The notes under the pieces are model-generated. The model did not search any database and was not told the origin of the DNA. It saw only the letters and a program-made list of their open reading frames with translations. A stretch of DNA of 11,992 nucleotides, from the NCBI GenBank assembly GCA_028283985.1, contig JANQSQ010000593.1:1-11992 (forward strand), in the 5' to 3' direction. The position numbers were made by a program, and so were the translations under genes. This document shows positions 5,380-11,992 of this stretch, piece by piece. This DNA comes from Rhodothermales bacterium (GTDB lineage Bacteria > Bacteroidota > Rhodothermia > Rhodothermales > VXPQ01). Each line of letters begins with the position of its first letter. The stretch's first letter is position 1.

Positions 5380-6837
5380 TCACCCCTTCCTGAACTCCTC
5401 CATAAGCACATAGCGCTTCTTCTCCAGGTTTTTCGTAATGGCGGCGATCCACCTGGAGCGCAAAAGAAGCCCCGCCAAACCCAGCGCCCCGATCACCATG
5501 CCTCCCCAATGGCTCCCCGGTAGAAGCCATATGAGTAATGGGGGCAGGAACATAACCGAAACTGCAAGCAAGCCCGATATCCACCCATTTTTACTAAAAT
5601 TCGTATTGCTGATACCGTACCGATTTAATTCGACTCTCGTGGCATCAAATAGCCATGTGAAAGATGCAATATATTTTACGATACCGAGACCGTATAGGAG
5701 CATATATCCTATTAACGGAAGGAAACGAAAATCACGCACAAGAATCACAATTATTGCAGTAATGACAAAAGCCGTGACAAGTATTGCATTGGAAATGCGA
5801 AAAATGTGTCGTACAACTACATTTAGTAATCCAGGCCTGGCCATCATCCCGTCATAAAATGTACTTCTAAAATTGAATGCCATCATGGTAAACATCGTAG
5901 CCCCTATAATTACGATGCCAAAGTTGAATGACAAAAAAGCATCTGAAAGATGAGAGGAAAAAATAATCGGATTTATTCCAATAAAGATGAATAACGGAAC
6001 TTGAATAAATATAACCCGCGGACGCTTATTCCTCCGGATCAGCTTCCACTCGAAAGACAGCATCCCGTCCGTAAACGAGCGACCCACACCTTTCCCGGCA
6101 ACTTTTCTCCGAGGTCGGGACAGTGCCGTATCGTCTACGTACAGCGCCCGGACAACCTGCCTGGTGGATGCGTACAACACCGTCGCACCCGCAGCAAGCA
6201 CAATCGCCAGCGGCCAGACAGCGCCTCCCAGCGCCGCCTCGAACAACGCGCTGGAAAGAGCGGATAACGTCGGGATATCGTAGCGCCACTCCATCGCCGC
6301 CAGCGCCACGACGACAAGCAGCGTACACAACATGGGAAGGTAGCGTCTGCCGAGAGACATCCGCAGCAGGTTCGTGAGCAGATGAAAGCATGCGGACAAC
6401 GACAGAAACAGCAGCAGCCAGCCCCAGGCAAACGAAACATCCTTCAGAAGAAAATTTCTGAACCAGAAAGCAAGGACGAACAAAAACGGCAGGAAATTGA
6501 TTTTCCCGAAAACGCTTATCGCCTGGTAAAACAGGGCGAGCTTCGGCCGGGGGATCGGGGTCGCGAGATACGGAAAAAGAGGAAGGGATACCTGCCCTCG
6601 GAAAAGAATGTCCAGGCCGCTCCAGAAAACAAGAAAGTACAAGACCACCCGGCTGGCGGTCGCCGGCATATCGGCATCGAATACCAGATCGATGAACAAC
6701 CCCGCAGCCGTCGCATACAGATACAGCGGCATCCATACGAAAACGATGGCGAGTATCTTTACCGCCAGATTCAGTTCCGCGAAACGAGAGCGGAGAATGC
6801 TTTTGAGATAATTCGAGACAAGGGAACGAATCAGCAC
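5380..6837 (-). CDS. P3: full-length DUF5687-type ABC permease
   Basis: This 485-residue polytopic membrane protein opens (V/M)LIRSLVSNYLK from a GTG at 6837, fixed by alignment to P2 and P4; no Shine-Dalgarno is visible. The first half has about six hydrophobic segments and the motif LPLFPYLATPIPRPKLALFY (85-104). A basic linker with RPRRKVAGKG precedes MLSFEWKLIRRNKRPR (259-274). The second half has NFRSTFYDGMMARP (322-335), about six segments, and the tail KKRYVLMEEFRKG. It lacks the SE that follows the RP motif in the other copies (here RPGLLN). The second half is AT-rich (5581-5640: 23 G/C of 60) compared with the first (6301-6360: 35 of 60). No ATPase is adjacent; the next gene downstream is the antitoxin. 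I infer an exporter permease that uses the ATPase at 2031-2741 or one elsewhere. Confidence 0.85.
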   Translation of the reverse strand: MLIRSLVSNYLKSILRSRFAELNLAVKILAIVFVWMPLYLYATAAGLFIDLVFDADMPATASRVVLYFLVFWSGLDILFRGQVSLPLFPYLATPIPRPKLALFYQAISVFGKINFLPFLFVLAFWFRNFLLKDVSFAWGWLLLFLSLSACFHLLTNLLRMSLGRRYLPMLCTLLVVVALAAMEWRYDIPTLSALSSALFEAALGGAVWPLAIVLAAGATVLYASTRQVVRALYVDDTALSRPRRKVAGKGVGRSFTDGMLSFEWKLIRRNKRPRVIFIQVPLFIFIGINPIIFSSHLSDAFLSFNFGIVIIGATMFTMMAFNFRSTFYDGMMARPGLLNVVVRHIFRISNAILVTAFVITAIIVILVRDFRFLPLIGYMLLYGLGIVKYIASFTWLFDATRVELNRYGISNTNFSKNGWISGLLAVSVMFLPPLLIWLLPGSHWGGMVIGALGLAGLLLRSRWIAAITKNLEKKRYVLMEEFRKG

Positions 6838-6884
6838 GGGACAGACAGGTTGGTGCTTCGTGCGGCAGCATAGATTCGAGGCGC

Positions 6885-6913
6885 CGAAACTACCCCTGCC
6901 GCGAATTTACAAA
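6885..6913 (-). promoter_or_regulatory. Possible Bacteroidota-type promoter for P3
   Basis: On the minus strand TTTG (6913-6910) is followed after 17 bases by TAGTTTCG (6892-6885), one mismatch from the TAnnTTTG -7 consensus. It lies about 50 bases upstream of the P3 start in the 210-base gap between rhodanese and P3. Apart from this site the gap (6838-7047) shows nothing I can name. Confidence 0.3.
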
Positions 6914-7047
6914 TCGGCAAAAAATTTATTGCGCGTGCTGTTCGGAATGTGCAATAAGCAGGGCAGCGCCTCACGATGCGCTCACGACCTTGCCCGGTTC
7001 CCGCGGCGCCCCGGAGACGGACGACAAGTTCGCCGGGAAGCGGCGTT

Positions 7048-7473
7048 TTAAGGCGTATCCCCAACCCGGCCCGGTTCCTCGCCGGTGGCAAAGGAAAAGC
7101 CCTCATCGGCCCAACCGGTGATGCCCCCGGTCATCTCCTTGACCGGACGGCCCAAACGGGCCAGGCGGAGCGCCGCCCGCTTCGCGCCGTTGCAATGGGG
7201 ACCGGCGCAGTATACCACAAAGAGGGTATCGTCGGACCACTTCTGCATTCTGTGGTTGGTAATTTTTCCATGGGGAAGGGAACGCGCCCCGGGGACATGG
7301 CCTACCCGGTACAAGTCGGGGCTGCGCACATCGAGCAGCACAAAGTCCGTCGCGCCGCGAGACAACGCATCATGCACGTCCCAGCAATCCGTTTCCAGGG
7401 AAAAGCTGCTGGCGAAATATGCTTCGGCTTCCTGCGAGGGTGCAGCAGGAATGGCGGTAACCTGATTAGGCAT
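7048..7473 (-). CDS. Single-domain rhodanese-like protein
   Basis: This 141-residue protein has one rhodanese domain. It shows the LLDVRSPDLYRVGHVPGARS block (46-65), the active-site loop VVYCAGPHCNGAKRA with predicted catalytic Cys89 (86-100), and the C-terminal GGITGW (116-121). Rhodaneses carry sulfur as a persulfide on the active Cys. This short family, with the loop C-x4-C-N, is usually cytoplasmic and its exact donor and acceptor are generally not known. No signal peptide is visible. ATG 7473 is preceded by AGAGGA (7483-7488, 9-base spacer), one of the clearest ribosome sites here. It lies between P4 and P3 on the same strand but is separated from P4 by the repeat element and from P3 by 210 bases, so a functional tie to the permeases is not evident. 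Start codon and motifs are intact. Confidence 0.92.
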   Translation of the reverse strand: MPNQVTAIPAAPSQEAEAYFASSFSLETDCWDVHDALSRGATDFVLLDVRSPDLYRVGHVPGARSLPHGKITNHRMQKWSDDTLFVVYCAGPHCNGAKRAALRLARLGRPVKEMTGGITGWADEGFSFATGEEPGRVGDTP

Positions 7474-7482
7474 GGGAATTTT

Positions 7483-7488
7483 TCCTCT
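7483..7488 (-). promoter_or_regulatory. Ribosome binding site of the rhodanese
   Basis: AGAGGA on the minus strand, 9 bases upstream of ATG 7473, between the end of the MITE-like element and the gene. Confidence 0.55.
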
Positions 7489-7490
7489 TA

Positions 7491-7503
7491 CTTATGGAAG
7501 ATC
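7491..7503. repeat. Left flanking direct repeat of the MITE-like element
   Basis: CTTATGGAAGATC matches CTTATTTAAGATC at 7733-7745 at 11 of 13 positions. Its last two bases overlap the terminal inverted repeat. It could be a degraded target-site duplication, though two mismatches leave room for chance. Confidence 0.35.
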
Positions 7504-7727
7504 TGATTAAATCGACAAAGTTGCAGAGGCAATGATTCGGTCCTGGAGGGCGCAACAAGACCATCCAACGCCGAACCGCAAAATCGCAACCGAGAACAGG
7601 GACCTTGGGGTGCGCATTCGAACAAAACATTGGGCCCGGGATATCCTGCAAACTCGCGGCCAATCGCACGTTTATGTTTTGAGAGAAGGCGCGCCCCAAG
7701 GTCCTCGCCCATGCGGATTTAATCAGA
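7502..7727. mobile_element. MITE-like structured element with 12-bp terminal inverted repeats
   Basis: The 343-base gap between P4 and the rhodanese holds a 226-base element. It is bounded by perfect inverted repeats TCTGATTAAATC (7502-7513) and GATTTAATCAGA (7716-7727). Inside is a nested hairpin: 7600-7615 pairs with 7689-7704 at 15 of 16 positions, then an 8x8 internal loop, then AAAACAT (7624-7630) with ATGTTTT (7674-7680). No transposase is encoded. Near-matching direct repeats flank it (7491-7503 and 7733-7745). It may be a non-autonomous insertion, a repeated intergenic element or a structured RNA. Only one copy is present in this window, so repetition in the genome is unproven. Minus-strand ORFs crossing it do not look like proteins. 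Confidence 0.5.
7600..7704. repeat. Long nested hairpin inside the element
   Basis: GGACCTTGGGGTGCGC (7600-7615) and GCGCGCCCCAAGGTCC (7689-7704) are complementary at 15 of 16 positions; the one mismatch is a G-T pair if transcribed. An 8x8 symmetric internal loop and a second 7-base stem (7624-7630 with 7674-7680) extend it. This is far more pairing than expected in random intergenic DNA. Confidence 0.6.
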
Positions 7728-7732
7728 GGTTG

Positions 7733-7745
7733 CTTATTTAAGATC
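7733..7745. repeat. Right flanking direct repeat of the MITE-like element
   Basis: CTTATTTAAGATC, the partner of the repeat at 7491-7503, lies 5 bases outside the right terminal inverted repeat. The asymmetry in distance on the two sides weakens the target-duplication reading. Confidence 0.35.
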
Positions 7746-7801
7746 ATGTGCCGATAGAACCATTGCAAACAAGCGGAAGCGGCGCGCGGTTCCACCCGGT
7801 A

Positions 7802-7820
7802 TTAATGAGAGTATCATTAA
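7802..7820. repeat. AT-rich hairpin overlapping the P4 stop codon
   Basis: TTAATGA (7802-7808) and TCATTAA (7814-7820) form a perfect 7-base stem with a 5-base loop; the P4 stop codon lies in the right arm. It is short, AT-only-biased and lacks a T-run, so it is a poor intrinsic terminator. Confidence 0.3.
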
Positions 7821-9319
7821 CTGATCCGGAAACGCTCCAGCATGATATACCGCCTTCGCCGCAGCATGGCGGCCAGAAATCCGACCCATCGGGCGTGGCA
7901 CAACAAACCCGTTACGCCCACGGCGCCTATGGCCAGGAAAGCCCAATCATGATCCGGTATCAGGAAAAGGAGAAGACCTGCCGGAAGCCACATGACTATT
8001 ACAATCAACAAAACAGAAAACTTGCCTGGTCCACCCCATTTTTTTACGCCGAACGCACTGACATTCAGGGCCATTCGCATTGCCAGGAACATGCCTGCAA
8101 ACACATGGGCGTAATTGACCACGCCCAATCCATAAACAAACATGCATCCTGTCCACAGAAGCATGTCGGGGCGGACGCCCCCTAACCGGATCGACAGAAT
8201 AATCATCGGCGCAGCAACGGCGAAACCCAGCAACGTGCCCGTATGAGACATGCACAAGACCCCCTGAACGGTCAGGATTTCCGATATGGGCCTCGCCTGA
8301 ATCCCGTCATAGTACGTGCTGCGATAGGAAAATATCTGCTCCGTATAAAAAATCCCGACGGAAGCTACGGCCAATATGAAGCCTGCAAACGTGTAGGGAC
8401 TCACAGCGTCGTCTGCATTCGGCCCCTCGGACCACATCCTGAGTACGTGCGATATCCCCCACAACGTAAATGCGGCAACCATAAACGGAAAAAACCGGGT
8501 GCGCCGGTTCCGGGTAAGCAACTTCCAGTCAAGAGAAACGAGATCGAACAGGCGGCTCCGGGAAACGGCAGAGCGGGAAATTTTCGCCGTGCTGGCCCGC
8601 TTCGCCCCCACATCGACATACAAACCCCGGGCTATGCGCTGCGTGGATACGTACAGCAACGCCCCGGCCAGCGCGATCAAAAGCCCTATCGGCCAGAAAG
8701 CTCCTCCCAGCGCGGCGTCAAAAAGGATCGCGGAGATTCCGGAAAGCATCCCCAGGCCGATCCCCCATTCCAGCACAGCCAGCGCAACCACCGCAAGCAG
8801 CGCAAAAAGCGCCGACCGGTAACTTTTTCCCAAGGATGCTCTGAGCATATTCGACACAAAGTGGACGCACAGAAACACCAGAAAAAACGACAGCAACCAG
8901 AGCCAGGCGAAGGCGCCGTATGCAACATAAAAACTCCGGGTCCAGAATGCCCCCACGAACGCCAGCAGCAACAGGTTGAGTGCGCCGAAAAGCGTAACGA
9001 ACTGGTAAAACGAGACGAGCTTCCACCGCGGGATCGGGGTGGCCAGATAAGGAAAGATCGGCGCGTATATCTGCCCGCGAAGGAAGAGATCGACAATCGT
9101 CCACACCACCGCGAAATACAGCACCAGCCGATTGACGGTGGCGAAGTCCTCTCCGGACTGGACAAGCATGCCCACCCCTACTCCCGACAGGGTTACCGGC
9201 ACGAAGAGCGGCCCCCAGAACAACAGGAGAAGCAATAGCTTGCCGGTCAGGCGCAACCCACCGAACGGATAGCGCAGAAGGCCTTTCAGATAATTCGAGG
9301 CGAGCGAACGGATCAGCAT
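7817..9319 (-). CDS. P4: full-length DUF5687-type ABC permease
   Basis: This 500-residue polytopic membrane protein opens MLIRSLASNYLKGLLRYPFG. ATG 9319 is supported both by alignment to P2 and by GGGAGG at 9329-9334 (9-base spacer). The first half has about six hydrophobic segments and the motif APIFPYLATPIPRWKLVSFY (86-105). A basic Ser/Arg-rich linker leads to LVSLDWKLLTRNRRTR (260-275). The second half has SYRSTYYDGIQARPISE (331-347), about six segments, and the tail RRRRYIMLERFR. Unlike P1-P3 its second half is not strongly AT-rich, so it may be closest to the ancestral composition. No ATPase adjoins it. It lies 139 bases downstream of the M16 protease on the same strand (gap 9320-9458 shows only its ribosome site). 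By family it is an inferred exporter permease of unknown substrate. Confidence 0.85.
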   Translation of the reverse strand: MLIRSLASNYLKGLLRYPFGGLRLTGKLLLLLLFWGPLFVPVTLSGVGVGMLVQSGEDFATVNRLVLYFAVVWTIVDLFLRGQIYAPIFPYLATPIPRWKLVSFYQFVTLFGALNLLLLAFVGAFWTRSFYVAYGAFAWLWLLSFFLVFLCVHFVSNMLRASLGKSYRSALFALLAVVALAVLEWGIGLGMLSGISAILFDAALGGAFWPIGLLIALAGALLYVSTQRIARGLYVDVGAKRASTAKISRSAVSRSRLFDLVSLDWKLLTRNRRTRFFPFMVAAFTLWGISHVLRMWSEGPNADDAVSPYTFAGFILAVASVGIFYTEQIFSYRSTYYDGIQARPISEILTVQGVLCMSHTGTLLGFAVAAPMIILSIRLGGVRPDMLLWTGCMFVYGLGVVNYAHVFAGMFLAMRMALNVSAFGVKKWGGPGKFSVLLIVIVMWLPAGLLLFLIPDHDWAFLAIGAVGVTGLLCHARWVGFLAAMLRRRRYIMLERFRIS

Positions 9320-9328
9320 CCTTCAGCG

Positions 9329-9334
9329 CCTCCC
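9329..9334 (-). promoter_or_regulatory. Ribosome binding site of P4
   Basis: GGGAGG on the minus strand, 9 bases upstream of ATG 9319; the strongest Shine-Dalgarno match among the permease genes and decisive for this start. Confidence 0.55.
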
Positions 9335-9458
9335 GCCCCGGCCGAATACGCCTCTCTCCGGGATCGCGCCAGGCTTGGCATACATCTTTCTACCCGCGGC
9401 GTCTGGTCTGGCAGGAAAACAGATCCCGCAGAGCGCCGCTGCATAGTGTTAACAGGGC

Positions 9459-11992
9459 CTATTGATCCGCCTCTACCGATTCCTCCGGGTACAGTACGAA
9501 TCTGGCGTACTGATCCTCGCGCAGATACCGGACCGCTGCTTCCTGCACCTGTTCCGCCGTCCAGCCCTCGATCAGGTCATAACTTGGAATCAGCCTCAGA
9601 TCGCGCTCCTCCTGATCCATACCCTGTATCCGGCCGAGCCAGTAACTGTTCTCGCGCAGGTTCGTCTCCTTCGCGCGCCGCTGCGATTCGCGCACCTTGT
9701 CGACGGTTTCCGCGTCGGGACCGTCGGTTTTGATCCGCTCGATCTCCTCAAAAACCACAGCCCCCAGTTCCTCTGCCCGCTCAGGGTCTGAACCGAAACT
9801 GATCGTGACGTCATACTCCTCATCCGGCCTGTACGTCAGCGAACTTCCCACGCCGACCCCGTACGTACCGCCAAGGTCCTCGCGCAGCAGTTCGCGAAGC
9901 CGGATCTCCAGGATACTGGCAAGCGCCCCGATCACGGTCGATTCCTCCGGCGAATACGCCCCTTCGCCGGCGAAGATGATCTGCGTTCGACTTTGCGGCT
10001 CTATGCCTTTATGCACAGTCTTTTCGATCACGCCGGACGGCGGATCCACACCCAGATCCCGCCAGGTTTCCTCACGGCCCAGATTCGGCAGCGCACCGAG
10101 GTACTGCTCCACCAGCGGGCGGATCTCCTCCGGATCGAACGCGCCTACGAAATAAAACGTGAAGTCGCTTGCGTCCGCGAAGCGTTCCTGGTAAAAGCTG
10201 AACGCGCGATCCAGATCGATCTCCTCGAGGAGTTCCTGCGTCAGTGGCCTCGACGCCCTCGGGTGCCCCTGCGTCATTGTCGCCCGGATCGTATCCGAGA
10301 ACGCAACATTGGGATTGGCCTCCCGATTCGCCAGAATGCCGGCCATAAGCGCCTTGTACGCCTCGAACGCCGTTTCGTCCTTGCGCGGCGCCGAGAAATA
10401 CAAATAGATAAGCTGGAACGCCGTTTCGAGATCTTCGGGCGATGCAAACCCGCTGATTCGCTCGCTCAGCGATCCCAGTCCCGGCGACACGCTCACTATC
10501 TTACCAGACAGCTTCTTTTCCAGCGCCGTGTCGTCGAATTCGCCCACGCCGGCCCGAGCCACCAGGGTCGCGGCCCTGTTCGTGCTGACGAAATGTTCGT
10601 CGGATCCCAGAGACGAACCGCCCGGGCTGGTCGCCGAAAACCGCACTTCATCGTCCTTGAAATCCGTGGGCTTCAGGAAAACGCGCACCCCGTTCTCAAG
10701 CGTCCAGATCGTGATCCCCACCTCATCGACGGTCTCCTCGGCCATGACCGCAGAACCCTCCGGGATCACCGGAAGAAGCGGCGCATCGACGACCGCATCG
10801 TCGTAGGGTTCGATTTCCGCAGCAGCAACAGCCTCGAATAGCGCGGTCAGGTCCGCGTCGCCGGGCGTTTCCAGCCCTTCTTTCTCGGGACCGCTGGCCA
10901 ATACCACACGCCCCTGCTCATTCAGCCACTGCCCGGCGAATGCATTCGTTTCCTCCAGCGTAATCCCGGGCAGCAACGTATCCACCAGTTCCACTTCCGT
11001 TTCGATATCCGGATACGGCAACTCCCGCAGGAACACCTGCACGTATCCGCTGGCCAGCGCACCCGATTCCTGATTCTCGCGCTCCGCAAGCTGCCGCTCG
11101 TACCCTCTTCGAAAATCGGTCTTTTGGCGTTCGAACTCGGTGGCCGTGAACCCGTGCCGCCCCACGCGCTCCGCCTCGGTAAGCAGTGCGTTGAGCCCTG
11201 TTGCGAGACCGCCTTCCGGGACGATCGCAACGAGTTGGTATGCCTCGATCTCCCGCACGAAACCGCCCAGTCCGGAAAAAGCGAACAGAAACGGGGGATC
11301 GGCCTGCTGGGTCAGTTCCTGCAGGCGAGCGTTCAGCATGCCCGAATAGAGGCTCTGCACAAGCGCCCGGCGGAAGTCGGCCACGGTACCGTGAGAAGCC
11401 CGCGGCTGCTTGTACAATACGCCCGCCTGAGACATCTGCGCCTCTTCATCCGTGGCGATCGCCACAAGCGGCGCGTGATCCACGGGTACGTCCGCGAATG
11501 TCCGGGGACGGGGATCATCCGGCCCGGTCAGTTCCCCGAACGTATCATGGATCATGGCCTCGATCCCGGCCCCGTCGAAATCCCCAACCGCCACCACACC
11601 CATCAGGTCCGGCCGGTACCAGTCGTTATAGAAACGCCGTAACGTCTCCGCCGGGGCATTCTCGATAATCTCCGGCTCCCCGATCGGCAGGCGGTCCGCA
11701 TAGCGCGAGCCGTGCAGCATGATCGGGAGCTGTTTGTCCTGCATGCGCGACGCCGCGCCGCGCCGGAGACGCCACTCCTCGATCACCACGCCCCGTTCCT
11801 TATCGACTTCTTCGGCTTCAAAAAGCACCCCTCCGGCCCAGTCCCTGAGTATCCGGAATGCGGTCGCAAGAACCTCGGGGTCGTCCATAGGCACCTGCAG
11901 CATATAGACGGTCTCGTCGAAACTCGTATAGGCATTGACGTCGGGACCGAACTGCATGCCGATCGACTCCAGATAATCGACCAGCTCCTGTT
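9459..11992 (-). CDS. M16-family (PqqL-like) zinc metalloprotease, 5' end outside window
   Basis: About 843 residues are visible and the frame is open to the right edge (…QELVDYLESIG before the ATG at 11957), so this ATG is internal. M16 enzymes cleave small proteins and peptides with an inverted HxxEH zinc motif. That motif should lie just beyond the window edge and cannot be checked. Visible family marks are GPDVNAYTSFDETVYML, then EEVDKERGVVIEEW, which by analogy contains the distal zinc-ligand Glu, and the RFYNDWYRPDLMGVVAVGDF block. A second, non-catalytic repeat starts near residue 412 after the internal ATG (TIWTLENGVRVFLKP). It contains a late LREDLGGTYGVGV block, like the substrate-binding R...Y region of the C-terminal domains. 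The length fits the two-repeat, ~900-residue PqqL-like group, often periplasmic, but the signal peptide is off the window. The stop TAG is at 9459-9461. Confidence 0.94.
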   Translation of the reverse strand, partial: QELVDYLESIGMQFGPDVNAYTSFDETVYMLQVPMDDPEVLATAFRILRDWAGGVLFEAEEVDKERGVVIEEWRLRRGAASRMQDKQLPIMLHGSRYADRLPIGEPEIIENAPAETLRRFYNDWYRPDLMGVVAVGDFDGAGIEAMIHDTFGELTGPDDPRPRTFADVPVDHAPLVAIATDEEAQMSQAGVLYKQPRASHGTVADFRRALVQSLYSGMLNARLQELTQQADPPFLFAFSGLGGFVREIEAYQLVAIVPEGGLATGLNALLTEAERVGRHGFTATEFERQKTDFRRGYERQLAERENQESGALASGYVQVFLRELPYPDIETEVELVDTLLPGITLEETNAFAGQWLNEQGRVVLASGPEKEGLETPGDADLTALFEAVAAAEIEPYDDAVVDAPLLPVIPEGSAVMAEETVDEVGITIWTLENGVRVFLKPTDFKDDEVRFSATSPGGSSLGSDEHFVSTNRAATLVARAGVGEFDDTALEKKLSGKIVSVSPGLGSLSERISGFASPEDLETAFQLIYLYFSAPRKDETAFEAYKALMAGILANREANPNVAFSDTIRATMTQGHPRASRPLTQELLEEIDLDRAFSFYQERFADASDFTFYFVGAFDPEEIRPLVEQYLGALPNLGREETWRDLGVDPPSGVIEKTVHKGIEPQSRTQIIFAGEGAYSPEESTVIGALASILEIRLRELLREDLGGTYGVGVGSSLTYRPDEEYDVTISFGSDPERAEELGAVVFEEIERIKTDGPDAETVDKVRESQRRAKETNLRENSYWLGRIQGMDQEERDLRLIPSYDLIEGWTAEQVQEAAVRYLREDQYARFVLYPEESVEADQ

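Noticed and set aside
7466..7795. A 109-residue minus-strand ORF spanning the MITE-like element and overlapping the rhodanese start
   Set aside because: It lies over the inverted repeats and hairpin, has no recognisable domain and no clear ribosome site; its openness follows from the element's sequence. Another minus-strand frame (7488-7712) is equally open.
8243..9238. A 331-residue plus-strand ORF opposite P4
   Set aside because: Antisense to a well-supported permease; the translation is rich in Arg, Gln and Pro with no domain, typical of a GC-rich shadow frame.
9993..10841. A 282-residue plus-strand ORF opposite the M16 protease
   Set aside because: Antisense shadow of a conserved protease; Arg/His-rich translation with no recognisable fold.

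Overview
The window looks like chromosomal DNA from a member of the Bacteroidota/Rhodothermota branch. The main reason is the repeated DUF5687-type membrane protein, a family I know mainly from that branch. Weak or absent Shine-Dalgarno sites at several starts fit with this. Most of the DNA is moderately GC-rich, with clear AT-rich islands at about 480-840, about 3180-3260, 5231-5254 and about 5580-6000. I cannot name a species.

Layout, plus strand: the DNA-binding end of an AraC-family regulator (1-350, cut by the window edge); a good promoter (416-444); a small AT-rich membrane or secreted protein gene (504-731) whose frame continues past a TAA to 842; and an unrecognised 112-residue protein (849-1187). 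Layout, minus strand, from high to low coordinates: a two-domain M16 metalloprotease cut by the right edge (11992-9459); permease paralogue P4 (9319-7817); a MITE-like structured element (7502-7727); a single-domain rhodanese (7473-7048); permease paralogue P3 (6837-5380); an AbiEi-type antitoxin (5202-4507) joined to the remains of its AbiEii toxin (4571-4361); permease paralogue P2 (4349-2820); one ABC ATPase (2741-2031); and P1 (2015-1206), which is only the C-terminal half of the same permease.

How it fits together: P1-P4 are paralogues that share many motifs. P2, P3 and P4 are full length (509, 485 and 500 residues) and P1 covers the second half only (269 residues). Only one ATPase is present, so I infer an ABC exporter locus in which one nucleotide-binding protein could serve several alternative permeases, or in which permease copies accumulated by duplication. 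The AbiE module appears to have landed inside this array and then decayed. The antitoxin and its promoter/palindrome survive, while all but the last ~60 codons of the toxin are gone. The antitoxin promoter now points straight into P2-ATPase-P1, so the leftover antitoxin may control the transporter.

The best leads are the permease array with its half-size member, the antitoxin/toxin-relic junction, the structured repeat at 7502-7727, and the small secreted-peptide gene interrupted by a TAA.
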